This document shows, in pieces, positions 49,341 to 58,930 of a stretch of 64,000 nt of DNA (the stretch's first letter is position 1; every line of letters begins with the position of its first letter). The stretch is from Oncomelania hupensis. Taxonomy: Eukaryota; Mollusca; Gastropoda; Littorinimorpha; Pomatiopsidae. The DNA is taken from positions 50,991,138-51,055,137 of the forward strand of contig CM072511.1 in NCBI GenBank assembly GCA_036898135.1, in the 5' to 3' direction. A program made the translations under genes and the position numbers. The notes under the pieces are model-generated. The model was not told the DNA's origin. It did not search any database and saw nothing but the letters and a program-made list of their open reading frames with translations.

Positions 49341-50745
49341 CATCTGATGAGAGTATAAACCGAGGTCTAGTCTGTGCACGCACGCATTCCATAACATGGA
49401 TTTTAAAGATCCTGACACTCATGTCCTAGACAGATGAGTGCCCGCTAAACAAATAAACCCAGCACACATTAGACCTCTTGCCCCCATCCCCAGTCATCCC
49501 GGATTGTGCTCCATCATCTGGGCGTCAGACTATGCGCCCAAAGACTGGAAGTTGGCGCCTTGGCTGGGCAACCTGAGTTAGACAGGGTGGAGAACAACTG
49601 AATCAAGAAATCTCTGAAATCCGGCCGGGGCCCAGAACCAAGCCCCGGTATTCGCCCCCTGGAAGAAAATGAATTTAGGCAATTTTGAAAATAATTTAGG
49701 GCCTCTCCTGAATTCAAAAAGCACAAAGTAAACATCAATAGAAACAACAACCAAACAAAAAAGAATGTTTTATGCACATGTCTTTCTAAAAAGTTAATAA
49801 TCTTGTTTTGTACTGTAGGCCTAACAAAGTTTGAGGTCCACCACTGTTACACACAAACTCCACATTTCCAATTTTACTGGGCACACGTTTGTCTATTTTT
49901 TAGCTGTAAACAGGCAAGAATTTTTTATAATTTTAGAGATATTTAGGCGTACTAGTAAAAACACCACATCTTAGGTATTATTACTATATTATTGACTAGT
50001 GTATAGATTTAAATGAAATAAAATGCAAAATGAACAGAAATAAATTCTCTTTTGATTATCTACCTTTTTATACTTCTCTTGTCATGTCTTGTTTTTTATT
50101 ACTCAATGTGTATTAAAAAAAAAAAGCTTTAAAAAGTCCAAACAAGCCCCCTCCTCTTCTTCACTTTCATGCCAGTCTGAAACTGAAAGATCATATGCAT
50201 CATTGCATGCACACTACTGACACTAATTGTCTAATGCCAGTACCGATCTCTTCCTCCGACTCCCAAGTCCATTTCTCTCACTTTAATGTCTAATAAATGG
50301 AAGCCTGTAAACTCCCCTTCATCAGTCGAAGAATCCAAACCATCCATTTTAGACACACACACAAGAAAATTTGGAGAAAAAAAAATCGAAAAAACGAATG
50401 CATTTCACAACATAATAAACCGGAAGTCAATTGCCGGAAGTCTCGCAATCTTTCAAACAACGCGAGAATATAACCACATGGTTGATAGGGACGCTTTTGG
50501 ACGTTTTGCCTGTTTAGAACTTCGGCCGCTTTTGGCCGCTATGCCCAATAAAGGGTAGCCCCTCAGCTTCTCACACTCGGAACTCAATATTTTTTTCTCG
50601 GAAAAGCAAATGCCTTCCGCGGAAATCCGCGGATTCGCGGAGAATTCTCCACCCTGGTTAGATCTTATATTGATCAGCGCCTTGAGCGGCTCTTGAGCTG
50701 GGAAAGTGCTATATAAAAATGATGAAATAAATAAATAAATAAATC
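49341..50745 (+). mobile_element. SINE family B, split by a DNA transposon
   Basis: The first part, 49341-49582 (CATCTGATGAGAGTATAAACC to GAGTTAGA), continues at 50657 (GTTAGATCTTATATTGATCA) to the end GTGCTATATAAAAATGATG with a (TAAA)n tail. The 1074 bases between are a separate element. Confidence 0.92.
49577..50662. mobile_element. Non-autonomous DNA transposon, 12-bp TIR, 6-bp TSD
   Basis: CAGGGTGGAGAA at 49583-49594 is matched exactly by its reverse complement TTCTCCACCCTG at 50645-50656. GTTAGA occurs on each side (49577-49582 and 50657-50662), and the target sequence in other SINE B copies has it once. The right end has clustered CCGCGGA-type short repeats. The CAGGG-type end recalls hAT elements, which more often make 8-bp duplications, so class is uncertain. 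The 90-codon ORF at 50286-50558 is not recognisable as a transposase. Confidence 0.9.
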
Positions 50746-50935
50746 ATAACCATGATTGTATCTTTTGCTTTTTCTTTAAAACTGACCCTTGTAGTTGTAG
50801 ACTAAGATTTTTCAAAAGATCAGATTAAAACAATAAAAGTCATTGGCCTACATCAATCTGGAGTTGTATAATATATCATATCATATCAATTGAGTAAAAT
50901 ATAGTAGGTGGCTCGATTGCAATAGCATTGCACAC

Positions 50936-50938
50936 ACA

Positions 50939-50996
<58 letters not shown>
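50936..50996. repeat. (CT)n microsatellite
   Basis: About 28 CT units after a short (CA)n. Confidence 0.95.
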
Positions 50997-50997
<1 letters not shown>

Positions 50998-51438
50998 GGG
51001 TGCCGCTCTTTACCAAAGATCCGTGCCAGGCGAGTCTTTACGATTACCAAACCAGAAAACGTAAATTACAAATCATGTCATTGACAACGTCACAGTCTTC
51101 TTCTTTCCATGGGGCTGCATGGAGCCTTCCATGCTGAAGATTTTGCCGCCATTCTGTCATTCAATCCTTCAAACATCTTCGTCATATTAAGCATCAAACT
51201 ATCAAAATAAAAACTTACAATCTAGGTCGACAACCCTTAAACGTTTGATAACTATAAATTATGATATTGCTGCAAATTAACGTGAAAGAACACGATCTAG
51301 TCAGCCATGTTGCAAGAGGTGAAGGGTGCACTTCCGACAGGCGCTTGCTCTTGTAATTTTCGTTTATTTGGAATGCTTCGCGGAGAGATTTCCGAGCATA
51401 CTTTCAACCTTGAACCTTAATAAAGGGTCCATGCATTC
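50997..51438. other. No gene recognised
   Basis: Unique sequence. A single CTTCGCGGA at about 51377 is the reverse complement of the motif clustered at 53197-53431. Confidence 0.5.
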
Positions 51439-51520
51439 AACAATACATCGTTAATAATCGTCCCCTATACGCTTATGTGTCCGGGGACGTTAATCTATAT
51501 AACTAAACTAAACAATACAT
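51439..51520 (+). mobile_element. Mini-retroposon K, 62 bp with 10-bp TSD
   Basis: AACAATACAT at 51439-51448 and 51511-51520 flanks a short insert ending GTCCGGGGACGTTAATCTA plus an (ACTAA)n-like tail. The same 3' end occurs in an independent insertion at 59587-59644. This looks like the far 3' end of a longer retroposon not otherwise seen here. Confidence 0.88.
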
Positions 51521-51809
51521 TGATGCTTCTCCCTCCCCTCCCCTTCCCCCAAACTGCCCTCACCATCCCTCCTCTCCCAGACCTCCACTCTCACCCACCC
51601 TTTCTCCTCATTTTGCCTACACACAAGCAGATCTAAGTCAAAGATAAAACATATTTATTTATTACACAAACTATCAAGAACGTTCAACAAACATATGACA
51701 TATACTGGAACTAAATTAAATAGATTGACTAGTCTAGATATACTGTAACATTTTTTGTATATTAATAAAATAATAATACAAATTTATTTTGAAAAGCGCG
51801 AATCCAAAC
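51521..51809. other. No gene recognised
   Basis: C-rich then A/T-rich unique sequence. Confidence 0.5.
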
Positions 51810-51810
51810 T

Positions 51811-51897
<87 letters not shown>

Positions 51898-52000
51898 GGA
51901 TGCTATATACGCGCCTTTCCCCAAATCAATCAGGCTCAACGCGCGGCGATCTGTACCAACATACACGCTCACCTGTCTCATCCACCCTCACACACACACA
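51810..52000 (-). mobile_element. SINE E 3' part with (AAT)n tail
   Basis: On the minus strand, GTTGGTACAGATCGCCGC leads to AAAGGCGCGTATATAGCATC and then (ATT)n (plus-strand (AAT)n at 51810-51894), the usual order of a SINE 3' end. A related segment is at 15868-15892. Confidence 0.65.
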
Positions 52001-52063
52001 CACACACACACACACCAAATGCACATCCATCACTCAAACAGGTGGTGTAAAGGCAGGGAGATC

Positions 52064-52340
52064 GCTATTGGAAGTAAGGTGGTGGTGAAGGTGGTCCCCT
52101 AGCCTTGTGGCCGTAGGGGAGCGTGATGTTGGAGATCACACTTATCTTGGGCCAGCGTAATGAGGGTGATGCCCATCTCTCTCCCTCGCTGCTTTACTTT
52201 CCCCACCCTTAAGAGAGTAGGTACTCAGTCACAGTTGAGTCAACTGGGGGCGTTGTTATTTGTCGCTTCACAGTTTGCGGTCACCCATCCAAGTGCTAAC
52301 CGCACTGGACGGTGCTTAACTTGCAACACAGCTATTGGAA
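52064..52340 (-). mobile_element. 5S-rRNA-containing SINE D, copy lacking the tRNA head, with TSD
   Basis: GCTATTGGAA at 52064-52073 and 52331-52340 brackets the element. Read on the minus strand it begins at TGTGTTGCAAGTTAAGCACC and continues with CACTTGGATGGGTGACCGC, which corresponds to the internal control region half of animal 5S rRNA. The body matches 61705-61995. Confidence 0.9.
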
Positions 52341-52384
52341 AACGGAAAGAAAATCGAATTTTTATTTTTGAAATTTTATATTGA

Positions 52385-52557
52385 CTGCGTCCAGTAGCAT
52401 TATTGAAGGGAGGGAAGAAACCGGAGTGCCTGGAGAAAACCCTCGGTGACCTCAATAGTCTCGTACCTAAGTCACATGTTCGCTCCTTGCGGGAATCGAA
52501 CCCGCGACATTCGGCATAGGAAACCGGCGACTAATCCACTGCGCCACGAGGCCACCC
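52385..52557 (-). mobile_element. SINE family C, tRNA-derived head
   Basis: On the minus strand: GGTGGCCTCGTGGCGCAGTG, then TGTCGCGGGTTCGATTCCCG, then the family C body. Compare 15541-15745. The anticodon stem is not formed. Confidence 0.85.
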
Positions 52558-53196
52558 TGATCCAAGCGCTTGACGCACCCACACACTCAAAAATATAAAA
52601 TTTCTTAGTTTGATGTAATACATTTGATTACTAAAGCTTTTCAAAATAAGATTTTCATTTGTTTATGCAAGAATGCAAATTACAGCATGTGGATAGCCTT
52701 ATATAAACTGGACAGCAGACTACATGATTCAATAATTACTCTCATAATAATATATTTTATTAGGCTATATAGTATAATAGTCTGTTTGTTCGTTCGTTCA
52801 TTAGATTATAATCCCCGGACACTTGCGCATATATGGGACCTAACAATTATCACAAGATTAAAATTTTCAGGACCAGATTAAAAAGGACATACATCCATTA
52901 CACATTGATTAAAAATACTAAAAGATTATAATACGCTTATAAGGCGTAAGATTTAAAAGGGCAGGTGGACCGTAGTAGTATGTATATATGTGAATAAATA
53001 TAGAGTCGAGATCTGTATAATGATTTTTCATTGATATGGATTTTGTTTAAAATTTTTTAAAATACTTTTTTTACTTTTCTTATTCAAACTGTATGAATGC
53101 GGCCAAACACAATCAATAATAATAAGACATACAATGCACACAGTGACACAAGCACACACCAACCTAAATACGTAATAACAATCGAAGAAGCTTTAA
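52558..53196. other. SINE G 3' fragment; otherwise unassigned
   Basis: 52783-52840 (minus) matches the last 55 bases of SINE G (ATATGCGCAAGTGTC...GATTATAATCTA) with a (GAAC)n tail. Otherwise A/T-rich unique sequence. Confidence 0.65.
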
Positions 53197-53431
53197 TCCG
53201 CGAAGCCTTAAGTGTATGTTGTTGTTTTTACATGTATAACCAAATGTGATCGATAGCATGTATAAATTCAACAGAACTATCCGCGAAGGCTATAAAAGTA
53301 CTTCAATGAGAGAATAGTTCTCTTTGCAGAGTAGCAATAGGACTATCCGCGAAGTCATTCATCAAACTACAAATGAGAATAACAACGAGACACTCCGCGA
53401 AGGCTACTCCAAACCTGCCTGATCCGCGAAG
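53197..53431 (+). promoter_or_regulatory. Cluster of five TCCGCGAAG motifs upstream of the vWA gene
   Basis: Exact TCCGCGAAG at 53197, 53280, 53346, 53394 and 53423, all in the same orientation, within 235 bases. Spacings are 83, 66, 48 and 29. Chance occurrence of a 9-mer five times in this length is negligible. The intervening sequence is not tandem. A TATA box lies between copies 2 and 3. Its function as a factor-binding site is inferred. Confidence 0.6.
53291..53298 (+). promoter_or_regulatory. Candidate TATA box of the vWA gene
   Basis: GGCTATAAAAGTAC, directly after the second TCCGCGAAG motif. It would place a start of transcription near 53322. Confidence 0.45.
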
Positions 53432-53590
53432 CAAACAGTGCCTAGCATAAAATACTGAGTCGAGCCGTCGGAAATGGAAGTAACAGTTTTCCATTGCAGA
53501 AGCTGAACGTTATAGAAACGGGAAATTCTTTGAGCGATTATAAACTCGTTTTCCGCAGTGATCTCAAAGCTCTACATTTGTTCCTAAAAG
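53322..53590 (+). other. Candidate non-coding first exon of the vWA gene
   Basis: The region after the TATA box ends in a good donor (CCTAAAAG|GTAAATAC at 53590/53591). A matching acceptor TTTCACTTTACAG ends at 54443, 33 bases before the ATG. The exon start is inferred only from the TATA position. Confidence 0.4.
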
Positions 53591-54443
53591 GTAAATACTA
53601 ATTTATATGTTGTTTTGAACGAAGTTATTTGACATTATATGATATACAAGTATATTAATTTCGTTACATTTTAAAGAAATTACGTATTTCCCCATGCTGT
53701 GATGTATTATGTAAACAGACTATATTGAACATGTTATGTGTCTCTAACTAAATAAAATAGTAATGAGAAGTTGCTGTTCAATTAAATTCAATTAAACAAA
53801 TCATTTTTATCTCTCACAAAGAATTATGACAGGCTTTAAACATTGCTCGACTAAATAAGCCCCCCCCCCCCCCCCCCTCCTTCTCCAAATATAGGCTATG
53901 TATGTTTACGGTATCCAGACCGACCATAATTTTTTTTGCCCGACTCAAAACTGTTTTGGGGGGATCGTCTGGGAGAAAATTGAAAAAAGCCATAAAAATC
54001 GCAACCCAGATGGAAAATTTATTTTTTTTAAAGCTCACCTAACGATTTTTTTTTGGGGGGGAGGGGGGTAGAGGGTGGGGTGGCTATGTTACCGCACACA
54101 GGCTTGAAAAACATACGGTATAAAATATTAAAAAGCATGTGCAAATAACATTCTTAAAATCTAACGCACTCGCATCTCCCCTTATTCACACATTTCATTT
54201 TACATTTTACATTATAAAACATTGTTTTGTTGTTGTTTAGTTTAGTTTAGTTATCTATAAAAATGTTTTGTTTTGTTTTTTTCTTGAACTTGCATAAGAT
54301 CTTAATTCACATTCAAGTAGGCTATTTGCAATTCTGTTTTATTGGTTTTGAAAAAAAAGTTGTAAACATGACTGCAGAAAAAGAATATACAAATGATATT
54401 CACATACTAATAGGCCTACATGTACGATCTTTTCACTTTACAG
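53591..54443 (+). other. Candidate 5' UTR intron with homopolymer runs
   Basis: Contains a C run at 53860-53878, a G run at 54054-54067 and no recognised repeat. Confidence 0.4.
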
Positions 54444-54476
54444 GTACCTATCAGTTCAATTCTAAACTAAAGAACG

Positions 54477-54655
54477 ATGGCAGCTATGATGCCCAACGGT
54501 CCTCTGCAGGTGGTTTTCTCCTTTGATACGACGGGCTCCATGAGTTCTGCCCTGACTGAGGTGCGTGGTCGACTGTCCGACATGCTGCAACGTCTGCAAA
54601 CTGACCTGCCCCACGTCACCACCGCCGTCATCGCCCACGGCGACTACTGTGACAG
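54477..54655 (+). CDS. vWA gene exon 1
   Basis: ATG in AACGATGG. It ends GACAG|GTGAG, two bases into the arginine codon. Confidence 0.88.
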
Positions 54656-56608
54656 GTGAGCAGTGGTTTGGTTTATTGTTCGAACGTAACTCATTGTAAC
54701 GTCGGTTACTCTTTCGATGTCCAGAGTTGTTGCAACATTCTTAGACTACATCTGTTAACGATGCAATCCTCTTGCTTCTGCAGAGCCATCTACATCACCA
54801 AGCACATCGACTTCACCAACAACCTTCCAGAGCTGGTGGACTTCGTCAACAACGTCGAGACCACAGGTGGAGGGGACCAGCCAGAAGCCTATGAGGTGAT
54901 GTTGAGGCTGGTCAGGAAGGATCTATCCTGGACACCTGGCACACAACGGGTCCTGGTGGTCATCGGAGACGCCTTTCCCCATCCTCCCAAAGACCTCCAG
55001 AACAAGGACAAGATTGACTGGAAGGAGGAGACCAAGCTGCTTCAGGAAATGGTTAGTAGTCGCTCTGTTGTCTTTGACACATTCTTCCGATTACAGTTGT
55101 TGTTAATAATTATTTCGATTCAAAATATTTTTAATTAATCCGCATGTTAAAAGTCTTATACAAAAAATTCCACAGTCGATTAGGTCGACATAAAATGTGG
55201 GTCAATACATCACGATGACCCTTTATAAATAGCATAGTACACTCTTCATGCCTTGAGGTCAAACCTATTTCAAGAAGGTATATGTTCAACAATGTGTTTG
55301 TTTCGCCTGTTCAGGGAGTACGAATTTACGGCGTGCAAGTCAACACGGACACACAAGCCACCGAATTCTTCAAGACCATGGTGGACATGACCGGCGGTCA
55401 ACACCTTCAGCTGTCCCAGTTCGGAACATTGTGTGACGTCATCATGGCCATCTGTTACAGGGAGAAAGGAGCCGAGTTCCTCTCGGTAAGTGGGTCAACG
55501 CCAAGCGTTTTAAAACAAATTGTAGATTAAAGACCCTTTAAATCCAGTTAAATTTGCATTTGTATAAATCATACTGTCCGAAATTGTATTCACACCAACG
55601 TTACTGTACTCGATCCATGGTATATAACACATAAAAGGAAAGGATTACGATTAACTGATTGTGTGTACGCAGTCTTACCCCTGTTTCTTTTGTGTTGTGC
55701 AGAACTACGAGGCAGAGGTGCGAGCTCGTGAGGGACGCATGGCGCTGCACAAGGACCTGGAGGGAGTGTTTGGGGTCCTAAGACGTGCAGACTCCTCTGC
55801 TTCCACCGGAGACTGCTCAACCAAAACGTCAGCAACGAAAAAACTGAAAAAGCTACCTTCTTTGGCTAAAACGGCGTCCATACCTTCTTACGTGTCCTCG
55901 GCGTCCAAGTTGACCAAATTTCCCTCTGCGTCTAAGCTGACCAAGGCTGCATCTCTCTCAGCCAAGACCAAGAAGACGACAGGCGGTGTCTCTGTTGCCA
56001 AGAAGCTAGTAGTACGTGCTGTCGCTTCTCCGAAGACCAAAGTTCACAAGATCAGCGTCCCGCGGAAACTTAACCGAGAAAAGGTGCCCGACACCAACTT
56101 CCGCTTCAAGCAACTTCGCTGGTCACCCTGGAAGCTGGCTGTAGTTCCGGCAGGAACGGACATATCTCCCAAAGGTCAGTGGCGGCGTGTCCTGAAAGGG
56201 TCAGCCCGCGCCAAGACGGGGGCTGTGCTGCAGGAAGTGACCAAAGGCAAAAAGGGCAGCGTCATGTGCGAAGCCGCCGTGCAGACTCGCCCTGGAGGTC
56301 GTCGTCACGTGGTGTGGTGCCGCGTGCTGCCCGCTACTTCAGCTAATCGTCTTTCACTGTCGCGACTTCTCTGCTCGTCACGTGTGCGTGTTCAGCTGGA
56401 GCGTGTGCTGCGCGACGGATGCCGTTTGTGGGTGAGGTGGGCCAAGGTCAGCCAAGGTCAGAGAGAGAACGAGGTCAAGCAAATAGTGAAGGACATTTAT
56501 GACTATGCTTGGTGCCATAGCAACGGTAGTCAGAGAGACGTGTGGGTCCCTAATGGTGTACCCTCACACAAACTTCAGATTGCTGGTGCTGAACCCATGG
56601 ATCTGTAG
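54477..56608 (+). CDS. vWA-domain protein with unknown C-terminal domain, four exons
   Basis: Exons 54477-54655, 54784-55051, 55315-55485 and 55703-56608 join in phase to 507 codons; all introns are GT-AG. Residues 9-205 form a vWA domain: strand VVFSFD followed by the metal-site loop DTTGSMSS (17-24), VIAHGDYCD, TGGGDQPEAYE (a second metal-site loop), VLVVIGDAFPH, GVRIYGVQVNTD and TGGQHLQLSQF. Residues 207-234 are charged and probably helical. 235-325 is a lysine/serine/alanine-rich linker with repeated ASKLTK. 326-507 is a compact basic domain (FRFKQLRWSPWKLAVVP, KGQWRRVLKGSA, GGRRHVVWCRVLP, WVRWAKVS) that I cannot name. There is no signal peptide or membrane segment, so it is likely intracellular. 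The vWA part resembles that of alpha-kinase-associated vWA proteins, but no kinase domain follows. Confidence 0.9.
54784..55051 (+). CDS. vWA gene exon 2
   Basis: Acceptor CTTCTGCAG|AGCC; donor GAAATG|GTTAGT. Encodes AIYITKHIDF through LLQEM. Confidence 0.92.
55315..55485 (+). CDS. vWA gene exon 3
   Basis: Acceptor CCTGTTCAG|GGAGTA; donor CTCTCG|GTAAGT. 57 codons, phase 0 at both ends. Confidence 0.92.
55703..56608 (+). CDS. vWA gene exon 4
   Basis: Acceptor TTGTGTTGTGCAG|AAC; stop TAG at 56606-56608. It holds the linker and the whole C-terminal domain, so domain and exon boundaries coincide. It is the region shared with 63112-63999. Confidence 0.93.
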   Translation, partial: NYEAEVRAREGRMALHKDLEGVFGVLRRADSSASTGDCSTKTSATKKLKKLPSLAKTASIPSYVSSASKLTKFPSASKLTKAASLSAKTKKTTGGVSVAKKLVVRAVASPKTKVHKISVPRKLNREKVPDTNFRFKQLRWSPWKLAVVPAGTDISPKGQWRRVLKGSARAKTGAVLQEVTKGKKGSVMCEAAVQTRPGGRRHVVWCRVLPATSANRLSLSRLLCSSRVRVQLERVLRDGCRLWVRWAKVSQGQRENEVKQIVKDIYDYAWCHSNGSQRDVWVPNGVPSHKLQIAGAEPMDL

Positions 56609-57495
56609 GCTAACTGTTACTGACATGGATATGAAACTAGCCTGGCGTAACTTTTTTTTTCAATGACAAGATTACCATACCAAGATCTATGTTATGGCTG
56701 TGTTATTATGGCCTTTGTGTTCGAGAGACATTATAATTCATGGTACAGAGTGTCCTAGATATCTGACAAATGCTGGCTGGTGAATAATAGAATTATTGTG
56801 CATTTAGCGTATAAACATTCATTGACTCTTTTTACTCTTAGTAGGCCCTATGCGCCAGTATTGTAAATGTGTTGAAAGATATATATGCCAAACTTTTTGA
56901 TGCTCGCGTTTGTATTGTACAAAGTAAAATCTTGTATATTATTTGATGGTAGCATGTGTTGTACAAAGTGTTGAAAATAATTTCGATGTAGAATCAAAAA
57001 AAAAAAGTCAACATATAGTGACGTAACTTTTCGCGGAAAAATCGGTTCACGTATTGTTGTATATAGAAAGCATGCAGCGTAATTGTCAACAAACTAGGAC
57101 AGCTTTAACTTGACTTTTATGTTTGTTTTATATTCATGATACAATGTGTATCTGACAATCGCTGGCTAGCGAATTATATAATGGTTGTACAACTGTTTTT
57201 TAATGTAAATTCGTGGACGATTTTTGTGAAATAAGTGTGCGCCATTGGTGTACATAATCATGTGCTAAACAGTATCAATGCAAAATGTATTATTCTCGTT
57301 TGGTTTGTACAAAATAGAATGTGATAAATATTTATTCGATGTCCGTATGTGTTATAGAAAGTGTTATTTTGTAATTTATTTCGATGTTGAATCAAACTTT
57401 GTTCAACATACCAGAATGACTTTTCGTGGAAAGTGCGGTTTTCAGAAGTTGCTGCTTGAAAGTATATGCATGCAATAAACTTCATATTAAACGTT
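56609..57495 (+). other. vWA gene 3' UTR with internal duplication and AATAAA
   Basis: AATAAA at 57474-57479 is the likely polyadenylation signal. Two diverged copies of about 370-400 bases follow each other (about 56700-57090 and 57110-57470). Shared landmarks are GTATCTGACAATCGCTGGCT-like, AATTTCGATGT(A/T)GAATCAAA, and GACGTAACTTTTCGCGGAA versus GAATGACTTTTCGTGGAA. Confidence 0.65.
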
Positions 57496-57601
57496 TATTT
57501 TGCTGATATTCTGCGTGGTTTTTCTGGCAACTGCTCATATGTCTTGGGGGTTTCCCCCCTCCACTGGTACATTAATTTGTGCAATCCTCTGAAGCATCAT
57601 G

Positions 57602-57636
<35 letters not shown>

Positions 57637-57891
57637 TGTGTGGGTGTGTGTGCGTGTGTGGGTAGGTGTGTGGGGAGATGGTTTGTAGGCTTACACAGCG
57701 CTTTGTTCGATGTAAGACAATGTGCTTGTTACGAAAACTGTACAGTGAAGTTGATGTGATATAAATTTGTTCAGATGAATGTTGTAAATAAATGAATACC
57801 CTCAACTCTTTTGCTAAGTATTCGCCTTTTCGATGTATTTTTGGCAGGGATAATCACAGCTAAACAATTCTAAATAATTAAATAGGTAAAA

Positions 57892-57942
<51 letters not shown>

Positions 57943-58889
57943 ATACAATATAGAAGGTTCAAAACAGAAAAAGAATGAAAAGAAATTTTAAAATGTAAAA
58001 AAAAAATTCCAATATTATGCTCATAAACACTCACAATCAAACAAATCTAAATTGGGTACGTAATGTGCATACTCTATGTTATGTTTCTTTCCCTATTATA
58101 TATGTGCCAATTGTTGCTCTTGGCACATATGTCAGCCTACAGACTACTGCTACCCTTATGCTATCGAGGATTCACTAATTCTTTCCCATTCGACTTGCTT
58201 AATGCGCTTGTGGTCTTGGCAAGCTGTAGGCCTACCATTCTGCCTACAACCAAACAACTCTGCGAAGACCCACGCCACCCAACCCTCCACCCACTCACCC
58301 CCACTCTCTTTTTTTCTCTCTCTCTCACAAACACACACACACACACGTACACACACACGCACGCACACACACACACACGCACGCACACACCCACACACAC
58401 ACACACACACAAACACACACCTCACGCGAGTTCACACTGAAGGTGTTATCAGCGACTGTCAACATATATCCTGAATATCATTAGCATAATAACAGCATAT
58501 TTGTATCATTTATTATTATTTTGAAGGAAACCCAACAACCAAACAACTATTCAATCAACCAACCAACAGTGTTGCAAATCTTCTACACGGCTAATAAGAA
58601 GTACGAGAATATTCAGTGTAAGTATTCTGACTTTACAGTCAGGTCCAAAATTCGAGCGTACTCTATATATGTCTTGCTCTGCCATGTTAACCCAGTGTGT
58701 CCTAAAGTCTGCTGTGAATTCTGTGAATAGATTGAATGGTCCGTCAATATATCGTAAGATTAGAATTAAGTAAATTTAAGATATTATTTGTTTTCATTTA
58801 ATATATTTCATGTTTTGTTTTATTACATCATCTCTTATCGTCTCTTATTCGTTAGAAATTGTCTGATATTATTTTGTATGAAACCGGAT
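57496..58889. other. (GT)n, (AAAT)n and (CA)n microsatellites; no gene
   Basis: (GT)n at 57602-57660, (AAAT)n at 57890-57946 and (CA)n at 58330-58412. The remaining sequence has no recognisable gene. Confidence 0.7.
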
Positions 58890-58930
58890 GTTTAGAATGA
58901 ATGCGTGAGTACTGCGCTTTGAACTGATAT

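Noticed and set aside
52277..52330. 5S rRNA gene
   Set aside because: Only about the internal-promoter half is present, and it lies inside a TSD-flanked SINE.
52490..52557. tRNA genes in SINE C (also 15541-15605)
   Set aside because: Same reason: promoter boxes only, no cloverleaf, part of a repeated family.
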